Shown in pieces: positions 8,731 through 17,910 of a stretch of DNA of 64,000 bases (the first letter of the stretch is position 1; each line of letters opens with the position of its first letter). The translations under genes and the position numbers were made by a program. Location: the NCBI GenBank assembly GCA_019637615.1, contig JAHBVJ010000007.1, positions 124,001-188,000 on the forward strand, read 5' to 3'. The notes beneath the pieces were generated by a model. That model was not told where the DNA came from. It ran no database searches and saw nothing but the letters and a program-made list of their open reading frames with translations. This DNA comes from Anaerolineae bacterium. Its GTDB lineage: Bacteria > Chloroflexota > Anaerolineae > Aggregatilineales > UBA2796.

Positions 8731-9432
8731 ATGAACAAGTCTATTTTGATTGTTGAAAACGACCTCAAAGAACGCGAAATCTGGAAAACGCATCTTCAAC
8801 GTCAAGGCTATTCGGTTACGACTGCGCCGCTGGGTACGGATTTGGTACGCACGGGTGTTGCCGATGATGCCGCGCTGATTTTGCTAGGCATTCCAGCGTT
8901 TAACGTCAATATAGATGAAATCACGCGTTGGATCGGGCAGTGGTGCCATATCCCTATCATTGCGCTCGGCAGAACCGATGATCCCTCTATGGTCGTGCAA
9001 TTACTCGATGCCGGTGCCGATGACTTCGTAACGCGTCCCTGCCGCCGCGATGAACTGTTGGCTCGTGTGCGTGCCGCGCTGCGCCGCCAAGCGCAAGCGG
9101 GTCAGACGAGCGCCTATGTGGTCAATATCGATGGCTTCACGCTCGACTTCAACGCCAAGCGCGCCTTCGTAGATAACCGTGACATCAAGCTCACCCGCAC
9201 CGAGTTCTCGCTGCTGGCGGAACTGGCGCGCCGCACGGGGCACATCTGCACCCACGACGAGCTGTTGGGCAAAGTGTGGGGCGGCGAGTGTTGGGATGCC
9301 AATCACTACTTGCATGTCTATTTCGGGCGCATCCGCAAGAAATTGGGTGCCAAGTACAGCGCGTTGCTCGAAACCATCGCGGGCATGGGCTATGTCTTGC
9401 ACGTTTCGCTGGCGGATGCGTTCCCCCGCTAA
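8731..9432 (+). CDS. OmpR-type regulator with degenerate receiver
   Basis: This 233-residue protein has a receiver-like N-terminal domain and a clear OmpR/PhoB winged helix (about 130-228: LTRTEFSLLAELARR, HICTHDELLGKVWG, NHYLHVYFGRIRKKLG). The receiver keeps the fold pattern (SILIVEND, GADDFVTRP), but the phospho-acceptor position reads LILLGIPAFN, with Gly in place of Asp, and the conserved Lys is Arg. It therefore probably does not work by standard aspartate phosphorylation. I chose the ATG at 8731 with GGGAG upstream; a longer frame from 8647 has no support. It is divergent from the kinase operon. It could be regulated by expression, ligand or protein contact; the target is unknown. Confidence 0.88.
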   Translation: MNKSILIVENDLKEREIWKTHLQRQGYSVTTAPLGTDLVRTGVADDAALILLGIPAFNVNIDEITRWIGQWCHIPIIALGRTDDPSMVVQLLDAGADDFVTRPCRRDELLARVRAALRRQAQAGQTSAYVVNIDGFTLDFNAKRAFVDNRDIKLTRTEFSLLAELARRTGHICTHDELLGKVWGGECWDANHYLHVYFGRIRKKLGAKYSALLETIAGMGYVLHVSLADAFPR

Positions 9433-9435
9433 AGT

Positions 9436-9467
9436 CGTCACATATCGTCTTCGTCACATATCGTCTT
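9436..9467. repeat. Perfect 16-bp tandem duplication
   Basis: CGTCACATATCGTCTT occurs twice in a row (9436-9451 and 9452-9467) between the atypical regulator and the AI-2E permease. No function is evident. Confidence 0.9.
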
Positions 9468-9496
9468 GCGCTCTTGGAGCGAGGAATTACTAGCAT

Positions 9497-10630
9497 ATGA
9501 CCGCCCAACAAACCTTTCGGAATACTGTGATCGTCATCATCACGTTGCTCACCGCCTATTTAATGATTGTCAGTGTCCGTATTCTAATCGTGCTGTTGAT
9601 GGCGATCATCTTGGCGTCAGCGCTGCGCCCACTCATCATGTGGCTAGGCAAACGACATCTACCGCTCGGCTTATCGATCATGCTCGTCTACGTCCTATTG
9701 TTTATCTTCTTGTTCACGCTAGGGGTATTAGTGCTGCCACCCGCCATCTCGCAGTTGTCTTGGTATCTCCAGAACGAGAACGGTTTGGCCTATCGCATCA
9801 TCAGCGGGCAAGAATGGTTGCATTCGAACCTCCTCAACACCTTTCATGTTGATTTTCAGGGGGTAGATGCGGAACAGATTCGCACCGCAGTCTCGGATGG
9901 CATCCAGAAGATACAGGAGCTTTCCCCTCAGCTTCTCGGTGAAGCTGGCGCGTTGATGGGCGACTTCGTGTTAGTGGTTGTGATGGGCATCTACTGGTTC
10001 ACCAGCCGCGATCAGACGTTGGAATTTCTATCGCAGCTCGTGCCCTTGAATCAGCGTCCACGCATTATTACGGTCTTCAACGAGGTTGAACAATCGTTAG
10101 GCGCTTATATGCGCGGTGTTGTTACGGTTTGTACCATCGTCGGGATCGCCAATTTCGCGTTGTTGAGTCTATTCGGTGTGCCCAATGCCATCACGCTTGC
10201 GTTCATCATCGGCGTGACGACGGCGCTGCCCATCATCGGCGGCTACATCGGCGCAGGCACAGCGGTGCTGCTTGCCTTCCTGAGTTCGCCCATTCATGCC
10301 ATCGCCACCTTCGGCAGTTTTGTGCTCGTCCAGCAGGTGGAGAATCATTACCTGACGCCGCGTACAATGGCGCGCAGCACCAACATGAATCCCATCCTCG
10401 TGATCCTCGTGTTGTTCACGGGTATCGCGGTAGGTGGCATCGGCGGCGGCATTTTGGCGGTGCCTATCGCCAGCATGGTGGTCACGGTGCTCAAGCACTT
10501 CGTGATCAGGCCGATGAAGGATCATGCGGCTCCGGTCGTGGTGGATGGTGTAGTGATCCTCCCCGGCGAAAAGATCGCCAACGGCACGAACGACACGCCG
10601 CCTAGCGGGGTTGCCGTAGCGCGCTCGTAA
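9497..10630 (+). CDS. AI-2E family transporter
   Basis: The 377-residue membrane protein has about eight hydrophobic segments in the AI-2E/PerM layout. Two pairs come at the N-terminus (about 10-40 and 55-85), then a soluble middle (90-150), then four to five C-terminal helices including ITLAFIIGVTTALPIIGGYIG and GGIGGGILAVPIASMV. The motif 'QQVENHYLTPRTM' and the glycine-rich end are typical. Named after E. coli TqsA; members export AI-2 or other small molecules or act as Na+/H+ antiporters, so the substrate is open. GAGG lies upstream of the ATG. It follows the atypical regulator by 64 bp and could be co-transcribed with it. Confidence 0.9.
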   Translation: MTAQQTFRNTVIVIITLLTAYLMIVSVRILIVLLMAIILASALRPLIMWLGKRHLPLGLSIMLVYVLLFIFLFTLGVLVLPPAISQLSWYLQNENGLAYRIISGQEWLHSNLLNTFHVDFQGVDAEQIRTAVSDGIQKIQELSPQLLGEAGALMGDFVLVVVMGIYWFTSRDQTLEFLSQLVPLNQRPRIITVFNEVEQSLGAYMRGVVTVCTIVGIANFALLSLFGVPNAITLAFIIGVTTALPIIGGYIGAGTAVLLAFLSSPIHAIATFGSFVLVQQVENHYLTPRTMARSTNMNPILVILVLFTGIAVGGIGGGILAVPIASMVVTVLKHFVIRPMKDHAAPVVVDGVVILPGEKIANGTNDTPPSGVAVARS

Positions 10631-10641
10631 GCCGAAAAGTA

Positions 10642-10664
10642 GGGGCGGGTCGTTTACCCGCCCC
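10642..10664 (+). terminator. GC hairpin after the AI-2E gene
   Basis: A perfect 9-bp stem (GGGGCGGGT with ACCCGCCCC, loop CGTTT) begins 12 bp after the AI-2E stop. It is followed by ATCCATTTCA rather than a clear T-run. Probably a terminator. Confidence 0.6.
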
Positions 10665-10766
10665 ATCCATTTCACGCATTCCATCCAGTGCCCCATCCCC
10701 GAATATGCTATCTGCATTCATCACCCTAACCGTTCGTATAGTCTTATAAATCCTGTTCGCTTAGGC

Positions 10767-10795
10767 TTGACAAGCGATATTGCGTTCTATATAAT
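10767..10795 (+). promoter_or_regulatory. Consensus sigma-70 promoter upstream of ftsK
   Basis: TTGACA at 10767-10772 and TATAAT at 10790-10795 are both exact consensus hexamers, 17 bp apart. They read towards ftsK, whose ATG is at 11198, so the transcript would have a leader of nearly 400 nt. A second, weaker candidate is an extended -10 (TGGTAGAAT, 11086-11094) only about 100 bp from the gene. Confidence 0.75.
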
Positions 10796-11197
10796 TGAGA
10801 GAGTATGGCGCAATTATCAACCTCAATTTGAGACGTATTGGTTTCGATTCGTTGCGTTTATGCTGTTGTTTACCTCTCTATCTTAGCACGCTATCCACCG
10901 TGATCGACACGTAATCATCATGTTCACCACCGGATACAGCTTACATGTTCTCGGCTATTCAAAACAGAGGGTGGCGTCAGGTAGATCGAGCAGACCAGCA
11001 TAGGGGAGAGGATCGAACAGGGCGCAGCAGCCGGAGCTGAACAAAACTTGATACATCCTTCTAACTGGCTCACCCCTGTGTCTTGTGGTAGAATTGGGGA
11101 TGTCGTCAGCACAAGGTCAACCATCGAGATTTTGTATAGGTAGTCAGTGTCGTCTATCGCTGTTTTGCCCCTGATCTTAAGCAAAAGGTAGTCTATT
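10796..11197 (+). other. Long putative 5' leader of ftsK, no gene seen
   Basis: Between the consensus promoter and the ftsK start codon lie about 400 bp with no open frame that looks coding. I see no known riboswitch or T-box core. AAAGG lies about nine bases before the ATG. The segment could be untranslated leader or encode a small RNA. Confidence 0.35.
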
Positions 11198-14100
11198 ATG
11201 TCCGACGCTCCACGAGTACCCGGCTCTGGCAATACCGACGACGACAAGGACAAGGATCAGGGCGCGTCCAAATCGCCCTTCGCGAGTAAATCTGGTAGCA
11301 CGCCTTCACCGTTTGCCCCGCGCCCTGCTGGTAGCTCTGGCCCAAGTTCGACGGGCAATTTGCCAGCCGGTACGCGTCCCTTAGGGTCGTCTAATCCACC
11401 CGGCTCACCATTTGGCAGCAAGCCGAGCACGACCGGTTCGCCATTTGGCAACAAACCCGCCGATCCTCCCAAGACCAGCACGAATCCGTCGCCGTTTGGC
11501 GGTGGTGCATCGCGTCCGCCGACCTCCGGCAGCAGTCCGTTCGGCGCGAAAAAGGATGACGACAAGAAAGACGATGATAAAGCGCCTGCGTCCAGCTCTC
11601 CCAAGTTAGGCGCGCCTTCGTCTCCACCGCCCAAAGCCGATGACAAAAAGGATGATAGGCCAGCGGGTGGAGGATTGCCGAAACTTGGCGGCGGCTTATT
11701 TGGCGGCGGTGCCAAGAAAGACGACGACAAGAAGGACGACAAGCCCGCTGCCAGTGGTGGCGCGCCCAAATTCGGCGGCAACTTGTTTGGCGGCGGCAAA
11801 AAAGACGACGACAAGAAGGACGATAAACCTGCTGCCAGCAGCGGCGCGCCGAAACTCGGCGGCAACTTGTTTGGCGGCGGTGCCAAAAAGGACGACGACA
11901 AGAAAGACGATAAGCCAGCGGGCGGAGGACTGCCCAAACTCGGCGGCAACTTGTTCGGCGGTGGTGCCAAAAAGGACGACGACAAGAAGGATGATAAACC
12001 CGCTGCCAGTGGTGGCGCACCCAAATTCGGCGGCAACTTGTTTGGCGGCGGCAGAAAAGATGATGCGCCGAAACCTGCCGCTGGTGGCAGCACCGCGCCA
12101 GCGACCCCGAAGTTAGGCACGTCCGCCCCCGCCAAGCCCAAAGACGATGCCAAGAAGGATGACGGCAAAGGCGCGGGGTTCGGCTCGGTCGGTGCGCGTC
12201 TGGGCGGGCTGTTCAATCGTGGCGGTGACGATAAGAAAGATGCCAAGGCGGGCGACAAACCTGCCACGCCAAAATTAGGCGCGGCTTCCACCCCCGCCGT
12301 CAAGAAAGACGACAAAGCCGCCGCCGCCAGCACACGCAATCCGCTCGGCTCAGTCGGCACACGGCTCGGATCGCTGTTCGGGCGCAAAGATGGCGGGACG
12401 GGCGACGACAAGAAAGCCCTGAAAGCGCCACAAGTCGCTGCCGATCCCAAGAAAACAGGCACGCTCCCCGGTAAAGCCGCGCCGCCGCCCACCCGCCTCG
12501 ACAAGCCCGCGCGCCCATTAGAACGCGCCTCCAGCGGGATCGAGGTCAAGAATCGCGGCCTCTCGCTCGATCAGAAACTCGACCTCGTTGGCTACGCACT
12601 GATCATCGCTGCGCTTGTCATGATCGGCGGCCTCATCCAGCCGACGCAAGGCAGCGTCACCAGTGGCGTCGCCAATCTGCTCGGTCAATTATTTGGCTTG
12701 GGGCGCTATGTCTGGCCTGCCATCAGCCTCTTCATCGGCGGCTGGCTGCTGATCCGGCGCTTCAAGGAAAATCCGCTGCTGGAAATCGATGCCCTCCGCG
12801 TGATCGGCTTCACGATTCTATTTTTGACCTTCGTCACCGTGCTGCAATTCTCAGAACTCATCCAGCACGTGACGCCCGATACGGAAGCCTTGCTTGTCCT
12901 TTCCGACCAGATCGCGCGGCAGCAGTTGGGCGGTGGTTGGGTTGGTCATCAGCTTTACACGCTTTTGGTGCGCGTCGTCAATGAATGGGGCGTGCCCGTT
13001 GTGCTGATCGGCTTTTTGGCGATAGGCAACATGCTCACCTTCGAGATCACGATGGGCGAGATCGCGCTTTATCTGCAAGGGATTTTCCGCTGGTTCACGC
13101 GTGCGGGTCGCTCCTACTCGGAACGCGCCAAGATCGCGGCGGAAGCCACTGCCAAGCGCAAAGCTGAACGCATGGAAATGCGCCGCTTGGAGATGGAAGC
13201 CCGCCGCGCCAAACTGCTCGCCGCCGCGCCAGTCACCGTCGGGATGCCCACCACTGCGCCGACTCCCGCCGCTGCTGCCCTGACTGCCGCACCGGATACC
13301 AAGAGTCTGCCGGAGCCGACTAAACTGCGCGGCAAAGTGGGTGCGCCAGTTGCCGAAATTCCGGCGACCACGCCCGCCGCTGAGGAAGCCGCCACGCCCG
13401 CGATTCCCAAGCTCTCGACGCCTAAACCGCTCGGCAAGACCAGCACCGCCACAGCCGAGGCTGCGCCAGCCGCGACTCCCGCCCCTGCTCCCGTCGCGCT
13501 GAAAACGCCGGAGCCGGTCGGGGCGTCCGCTGCGCCCGCCGTTCCCAAGCTGTCTACGCCGCCGCCGCCCTTGGGCAGAACCAAGCCCGCTGATCTGCCC
13601 GCCGAGGACGAGTCCACTCGCCCGATGGAAACCACCAAGCCGATGGCAGTCCCTAGCTTGGGAGGTAGCAGTAGCAGCGCCAGCCCTTTCGCTAGACCCG
13701 CCTCGTCACCGAGCGAGGTAAAGGCCGAGGTCAAACCAGCCGACACGCCGGAACCCGCCAAGCCGAGCTTCCTGCGTCCGAATGCCGCGCCTAGTACCGA
13801 GACTCCCGCCGCGCCCGCGCTAGGCAAGTCCCCGACGGCGGTCGCGGAACAACCCGCCGAGCCAGATAAGAAACCCGAAGAAAAGAAGGGCTTCTTCTCG
13901 CCGTTCCGCGCCAACGACAAACAGAACGACAAAGCCTCGGACGCCAAGACCAGCAAGCCGAATATTTTCGCGGCGGCGAATCCGTTCAGGAAAGCCGACG
14001 ACAAGGCCGCCAAGCCCGAAAACGGCGGCAACGGATCAGCCGACAAAGCGCCTGAAAAACCAGCCGAAGCGCCCGCCGAGCCAGCCAAATCAGGGCTGTT

Positions 14101-17100
14101 TGGCACTAAGCCCGCCGCGACTAGCCCGTCGCCCAGTCCCTTCAAGGCCGCTGATACGCAGTCGAATCAGCCCACCTCCAGCGTGAAAGCCGAAGCGCCA
14201 ACCGCCGCGCCCGTCGCTGACGCCGCCAAACCTGCCGACAAGGTGGAGGACAAGCCTACCCTTGCCACCCCGACGCCGGGCGCACCGCCCTCACCGTTTG
14301 GCAGCAAACCGGCCACGAGCACGCCAGCCAGTTCGCCGTTCGGAAATAAGCCGTCGCCGTTTGGTGCCAAGCCCGACGAGAAAAAGCCTGAACCTGAATC
14401 CGCCAAGCCCGCTGATAAGGTGGAGGACAAACCCGCCGCGCCAGAACCCGCCAAGACCAGCAGCCTGAGCGCGGACAAGCCTAGCCCGTTCGGCAGCGCG
14501 CCCGCCAAACCCGCGTCAGGCATCTTCGGCAACAAGCCCGCCGAACCTGCCAAACCAGCAGACGACAAGCAGGACGCCAAACCCGCCGAAGACGCGATCA
14601 AGCCGGAAGAATTAGAGCCTGCCAAGCCTAAGGGCATCGTGGTCGAAAATCCGATCCCGCTTGGCACTTCCACGCCGCTCAAAACCAGTACGGGCGTTTT
14701 TGGCAGCAAGCCTACGGAAGCCGCCAAGCCTGCCACTGACGACGCTGAGGACGACGCGGATGAAGTCGATCTGAAGCCGGAGGAATTGCAGCCCGCCAAA
14801 CCCAAAGGCATCGTGGTCGAAAACCCGATCCCGCTTGGCACTTCCACGCCGCTCAAGACCAGTACGGGCGTCTTCGGCAGCAAGCCTACGGAAGCCGCCA
14901 AACCCGCCGCTGAGGATGCTGAAGACGATGCCGATGAAGTCGATCTGAAACCGGAAGAATTGCAGCCCGCCAAGCCCAAGGGCATCACGCAGACCGTTTC
15001 CAGCGCACCGTCGTCGCCATTTGGTGCCAAGCCGACCACCGCCGCGCCTTCTACTAGCAGTCCCTTCGGCAGCAAACCAAGCGCCGAGGCCGCCAAACCT
15101 GCTGCCGACGTGAAGAAAACCGACAAAGCCGACACGGACATTTATCCTGATACCGCCGATGATATGTCCGAACCGCTGTCCACCGAACCTGCCAAGCCCA
15201 AGGGCACGACGCAGACCGTTTCCAGCGCGCCGTCTAGCCCATTCGGTGCGAAACCAGCCTTCCCCACCAAGCCATCCAGCAGCAGTCCCTTTGGCAGCAA
15301 ACCAGCGGACAGCCCGTTTAAGCCCGCTGCCTCGACGGAAAAACCCGCCGAAAAAGCGGATAAGCCAGTAAATGCCGACGCCCCGATAGACGAAGCCCTA
15401 CCAGATGCTTCTGCGGCTAAAATCGAAGATAAGCCCAAGTCGCCCTTTGGCAGCACGCCCGCGCCGTCACCGTTCGGCAGCAAACCGACCACGACCAGCA
15501 CAGCACCGTCTAGTGCATCGTCGCCATTTGGTGCCAAGCCAAGCGTGCCGCCTGCTGCTTCTGCGCCGTCACCCTTCAAGGCCGCCACCAAGCCCGAACC
15601 CGTGCCAACAGCGTCCACCGCCTCGGCTGATCTGAAAGCGGAACTTGAGGAGCTAGAGCAAGCCAAACCTGCCGCCAGCGCGGTCAAGCCTGCTGAAAAA
15701 GTCGAAGCCAAACCTGCCGCCGTCGAGGCCAAATCGGAACCCGCCTCAACATCAGCGGGATTGCCCGCCTTCAGTCGCGGCACTTACGGCTGGAACATGC
15801 CCGATGTGGCTGGTCTGCTTGATAAGGGCAGCGAACAGCAAATTCAAGAAGACGTGATCGAAGAACGCAAGCGCATGATCGAGGAGACGCTGGAAGCCTT
15901 CGGCGCTCCCGGCAAGATCGTGGAGGTCAACGCTGGCCCCGTCATCACGCAGTTTGGCGTCGAACCCGGCTACCTGAGCAGTCGCGGCAAGCAAACCCGC
16001 GTCAAGGTCAGTGCCATCGCCAAACTGGATGCTGACCTCGCTTTGGCGTTAGCCGCTCGCTCCATCCGCATCGAAGCGCCTGTCCCCGGCAAAGGCTACG
16101 TCGGCATCGAAGTGCCCAACGCCAAAACCACGGTCGTCGGTCTGCGCGATCTGATGGAAGCGCCCGAATTTCGCAAGATCAATTCACGTCTGCGGATCGC
16201 GCTCGGTAAGAGCGTGGAAGGTGCGCCCATCGTAGCCGACCTGACCGCCATGCCGCACATGCTCATCGCGGGCACCACGGGTTCCGGTAAATCGGTCTGC
16301 GTCAACGCCATCATCTCGTGCTTGCTGGTGCAAAATTCGCCTGATGACCTGAAGATGGTCATGGTTGACCCCAAGCGCGTCGAATTGACGGGCTACAACG
16401 GCATCCCGCACCTCGTCTCGAATGTCGTGGTCGATCTGGAGCGCATCGTTGGCGTGCTCAAATGGGTCAGTCGCGAAATGGACGAACGCTACAAAAAGTT
16501 CTCGGCGGCGGGCGCACGCAATATCGTGGACTACAACTCGCGCATCGGCCCGCTCGATCCCAAACTGCCTTATCTGGTGGTGGTCATCGATGAGTTAGCC
16601 GACCTCATGATGCTGGCTCCCGAAGAGACGGAAAAGGTGCTCACACGCTTGGCGCAGATGGCGCGTGCGACGGGCATCCATCTGATCCTCTCCACGCAGC
16701 GTCCAAGCGTCGATGTGGTCACGGGTCTGATCAAGGCCAACTTCCCGTCGCGCATCTCGTTCATGGTGGCTTCCAGCGTGGACTCGCGCGTCATCCTCGA
16801 CCAACCCGGCGCGGAAAAGCTGCTCGGACGTGGCGACATGCTCTATCAAGCGCCCGATGCGCCCGCCCCACTGCGCGTACAGGGCGTGTACGTCTCGGAC
16901 GCCGAGATCAACCGCATCACGCAGCATTGGAAACTCGCCAAGTACGAACCCGGTGATGGCAGTGCCGCGCCCGCGCTGACGGCGACCACCTTCAACGCGA
17001 CGGAGAAGCCCGCCGAAGCTGTGCAGTCGCGTCGCGAGATGTTCGGTGGCCCGCGTCCGAGCGGCACCGCGCCACAAGCGGGGACGCGCTCTGGCTGGGA

Positions 17101-17341
17101 ACCCTCGCCCGATCCGACGCGCAAGGTCTACACTAGCACTGCGCAGCGCGAAGCCACCAACGGCGATGAAGACGATATGTATGAGGAAGCCGTTGCCCTG
17201 TTCAAGAAGACGGGTAAAGTCTCCGTCTCACTCTTGCAGCGTCAACTGCGCGTCGGCTACACGCGTGCCGAGCGCCTGATCAAGCTCATGAAGCAGAAGG
17301 GCGTAATCACTGACGCCGACTCATCCAGCGACTCTGAGTAA
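11198..17341 (+). CDS. ftsK: DNA translocase FtsK with giant FG-rich disordered segments
   Basis: At 2047 residues this FtsK/SpoIIIE translocase is far longer than the usual 750-1300. It pumps DNA at the division septum to clear the chromosome. Residues 1-450 are low-complexity: units of KKDDDKKDDKPA alternate with GGNLFGGG, and SPFGSKP-type motifs occur. Four membrane helices follow (about 459-478, 505-522, 533-552, 590-612). Residues about 640-1525 form a second disordered Pro/Ala/Lys-rich linker with about 15 FG motifs and a long duplicated unit. The motor starts near 1528: Walker A GTTGSGKS (about 1692), Walker B VVVIDELADLM (about 1793), STQRPSVDVVTG, and the gamma winged helix (about 1994-2040). 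The frame is intact throughout, and the linker is high in GC like its neighbours. Confidence 0.95.
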   Translation: MSDAPRVPGSGNTDDDKDKDQGASKSPFASKSGSTPSPFAPRPAGSSGPSSTGNLPAGTRPLGSSNPPGSPFGSKPSTTGSPFGNKPADPPKTSTNPSPFGGGASRPPTSGSSPFGAKKDDDKKDDDKAPASSSPKLGAPSSPPPKADDKKDDRPAGGGLPKLGGGLFGGGAKKDDDKKDDKPAASGGAPKFGGNLFGGGKKDDDKKDDKPAASSGAPKLGGNLFGGGAKKDDDKKDDKPAGGGLPKLGGNLFGGGAKKDDDKKDDKPAASGGAPKFGGNLFGGGRKDDAPKPAAGGSTAPATPKLGTSAPAKPKDDAKKDDGKGAGFGSVGARLGGLFNRGGDDKKDAKAGDKPATPKLGAASTPAVKKDDKAAAASTRNPLGSVGTRLGSLFGRKDGGTGDDKKALKAPQVAADPKKTGTLPGKAAPPPTRLDKPARPLERASSGIEVKNRGLSLDQKLDLVGYALIIAALVMIGGLIQPTQGSVTSGVANLLGQLFGLGRYVWPAISLFIGGWLLIRRFKENPLLEIDALRVIGFTILFLTFVTVLQFSELIQHVTPDTEALLVLSDQIARQQLGGGWVGHQLYTLLVRVVNEWGVPVVLIGFLAIGNMLTFEITMGEIALYLQGIFRWFTRAGRSYSERAKIAAEATAKRKAERMEMRRLEMEARRAKLLAAAPVTVGMPTTAPTPAAAALTAAPDTKSLPEPTKLRGKVGAPVAEIPATTPAAEEAATPAIPKLSTPKPLGKTSTATAEAAPAATPAPAPVALKTPEPVGASAAPAVPKLSTPPPPLGRTKPADLPAEDESTRPMETTKPMAVPSLGGSSSSASPFARPASSPSEVKAEVKPADTPEPAKPSFLRPNAAPSTETPAAPALGKSPTAVAEQPAEPDKKPEEKKGFFSPFRANDKQNDKASDAKTSKPNIFAAANPFRKADDKAAKPENGGNGSADKAPEKPAEAPAEPAKSGLFGTKPAATSPSPSPFKAADTQSNQPTSSVKAEAPTAAPVADAAKPADKVEDKPTLATPTPGAPPSPFGSKPATSTPASSPFGNKPSPFGAKPDEKKPEPESAKPADKVEDKPAAPEPAKTSSLSADKPSPFGSAPAKPASGIFGNKPAEPAKPADDKQDAKPAEDAIKPEELEPAKPKGIVVENPIPLGTSTPLKTSTGVFGSKPTEAAKPATDDAEDDADEVDLKPEELQPAKPKGIVVENPIPLGTSTPLKTSTGVFGSKPTEAAKPAAEDAEDDADEVDLKPEELQPAKPKGITQTVSSAPSSPFGAKPTTAAPSTSSPFGSKPSAEAAKPAADVKKTDKADTDIYPDTADDMSEPLSTEPAKPKGTTQTVSSAPSSPFGAKPAFPTKPSSSSPFGSKPADSPFKPAASTEKPAEKADKPVNADAPIDEALPDASAAKIEDKPKSPFGSTPAPSPFGSKPTTTSTAPSSASSPFGAKPSVPPAASAPSPFKAATKPEPVPTASTASADLKAELEELEQAKPAASAVKPAEKVEAKPAAVEAKSEPASTSAGLPAFSRGTYGWNMPDVAGLLDKGSEQQIQEDVIEERKRMIEETLEAFGAPGKIVEVNAGPVITQFGVEPGYLSSRGKQTRVKVSAIAKLDADLALALAARSIRIEAPVPGKGYVGIEVPNAKTTVVGLRDLMEAPEFRKINSRLRIALGKSVEGAPIVADLTAMPHMLIAGTTGSGKSVCVNAIISCLLVQNSPDDLKMVMVDPKRVELTGYNGIPHLVSNVVVDLERIVGVLKWVSREMDERYKKFSAAGARNIVDYNSRIGPLDPKLPYLVVVIDELADLMMLAPEETEKVLTRLAQMARATGIHLILSTQRPSVDVVTGLIKANFPSRISFMVASSVDSRVILDQPGAEKLLGRGDMLYQAPDAPAPLRVQGVYVSDAEINRITQHWKLAKYEPGDGSAAPALTATTFNATEKPAEAVQSRREMFGGPRPSGTAPQAGTRSGWEPSPDPTRKVYTSTAQREATNGDEDDMYEEAVALFKKTGKVSVSLLQRQLRVGYTRAERLIKLMKQKGVITDADSSSDSE

Positions 17342-17404
17342 ATTGGAGCGTGCCGCTTCGCCTTCAAGGCTTACCCGCCGACACATTATTATGCATGCCC
17401 AACC

Positions 17405-17434
17405 GAGAGCGCTTCGTCAGCGCTCTCCTTTTTC
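17405..17434 (+). terminator. Rho-independent terminator of ftsK
   Basis: A perfect 9-bp stem (GAGAGCGCT with AGCGCTCTC, loop TCGTC) about 65 bp after the ftsK stop is followed by CTTTTTCTCC. Confidence 0.9.
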
Positions 17435-17446
17435 TCCATAAGGTCT

Positions 17447-17660
17447 GAGTCCCGCTGTTGAACTTGTAGCCGGTGGACTATGTGGTATCACTAAATAAGC
17501 CGATAAAACTAGTTGAAGTTGTCACGACAACCTTCAGCGCGGTGATTATGGTCTTTCAAAAAATAAGGCGGGAATACAACGTGTACATCAACGCTTATTC
17601 TTGAGTCCCTTTAGTGGACTTCTTGAACTTGTAGCCGGGGGTTTTAACCCTCGGCGGGCG
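17447..17660 (+). repeat. Two degenerate copies of the GAGTCCC two-hairpin repeat
   Basis: GAGTCCC followed by GAACTTGTAGCCGG occurs at 17447-17475 (partial) and 17603-17660 (fuller). In the fuller copy a first hairpin (GAGTCCC-TTTAGT-GGACTT) is followed by a second (CCGGGGGTTTTAACCCTCGG). Between them, 17520-17580 resembles the reverse complement of part of the 101-bp tandem unit that follows (CGGTGATTATGGTCTTTC). Confidence 0.6.
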
Positions 17661-17910
17661 TTGGCGACGAATCCTCGTTTACCTACTTAATTTCTTAAAC
17701 ACCATTATCACCGGGGTCTTGTGCGATTATTTTGTTGAACCTCATCACCCCTCGGCGTGCGTTGCCGACAAATCTGCGTTTCCTTAACTAATTTCTGAAA
17801 GACCATTATCACCGGGAGCTTGTACGATTATTTTGTTGATTCTCATCACCTTTCGGCTGACGTTGCCGACGAATCCTCGTTTGCCTGACTAATTTCTTAT
17901 ACACCATCAA
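17651..17910 (+). repeat. 101-bp tandem repeat, about 2.6 copies
   Basis: Units start at 17651, 17752 and 17853, exactly 101 bp apart, and the third stops after about 58 bp. Shared pieces include TCGGC..GCGTTG.CGAC, AATTTCT.A, ACCATTATCACCGGG and CGATTATTTTGTTGA. The units differ at about one position in ten to fifteen, so the array is not freshly made. There is no open frame through it and it is not CRISPR-like in size. Confidence 0.85.

Noticed and set aside
11257..12549. A 430-codon open frame on the strand opposite to ftsK
   Set aside because: It mirrors the high-GC low-complexity codons of ftsK; its protein would be only Pro, Ser, Leu and Ala runs. It has no ribosome binding site and no known domain.
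17651..17910. CRISPR array
   Set aside because: The period of 101 bp is constant in both repeat and spacer positions and the whole unit is repeated, so it is a tandem repeat; no cas gene is near.
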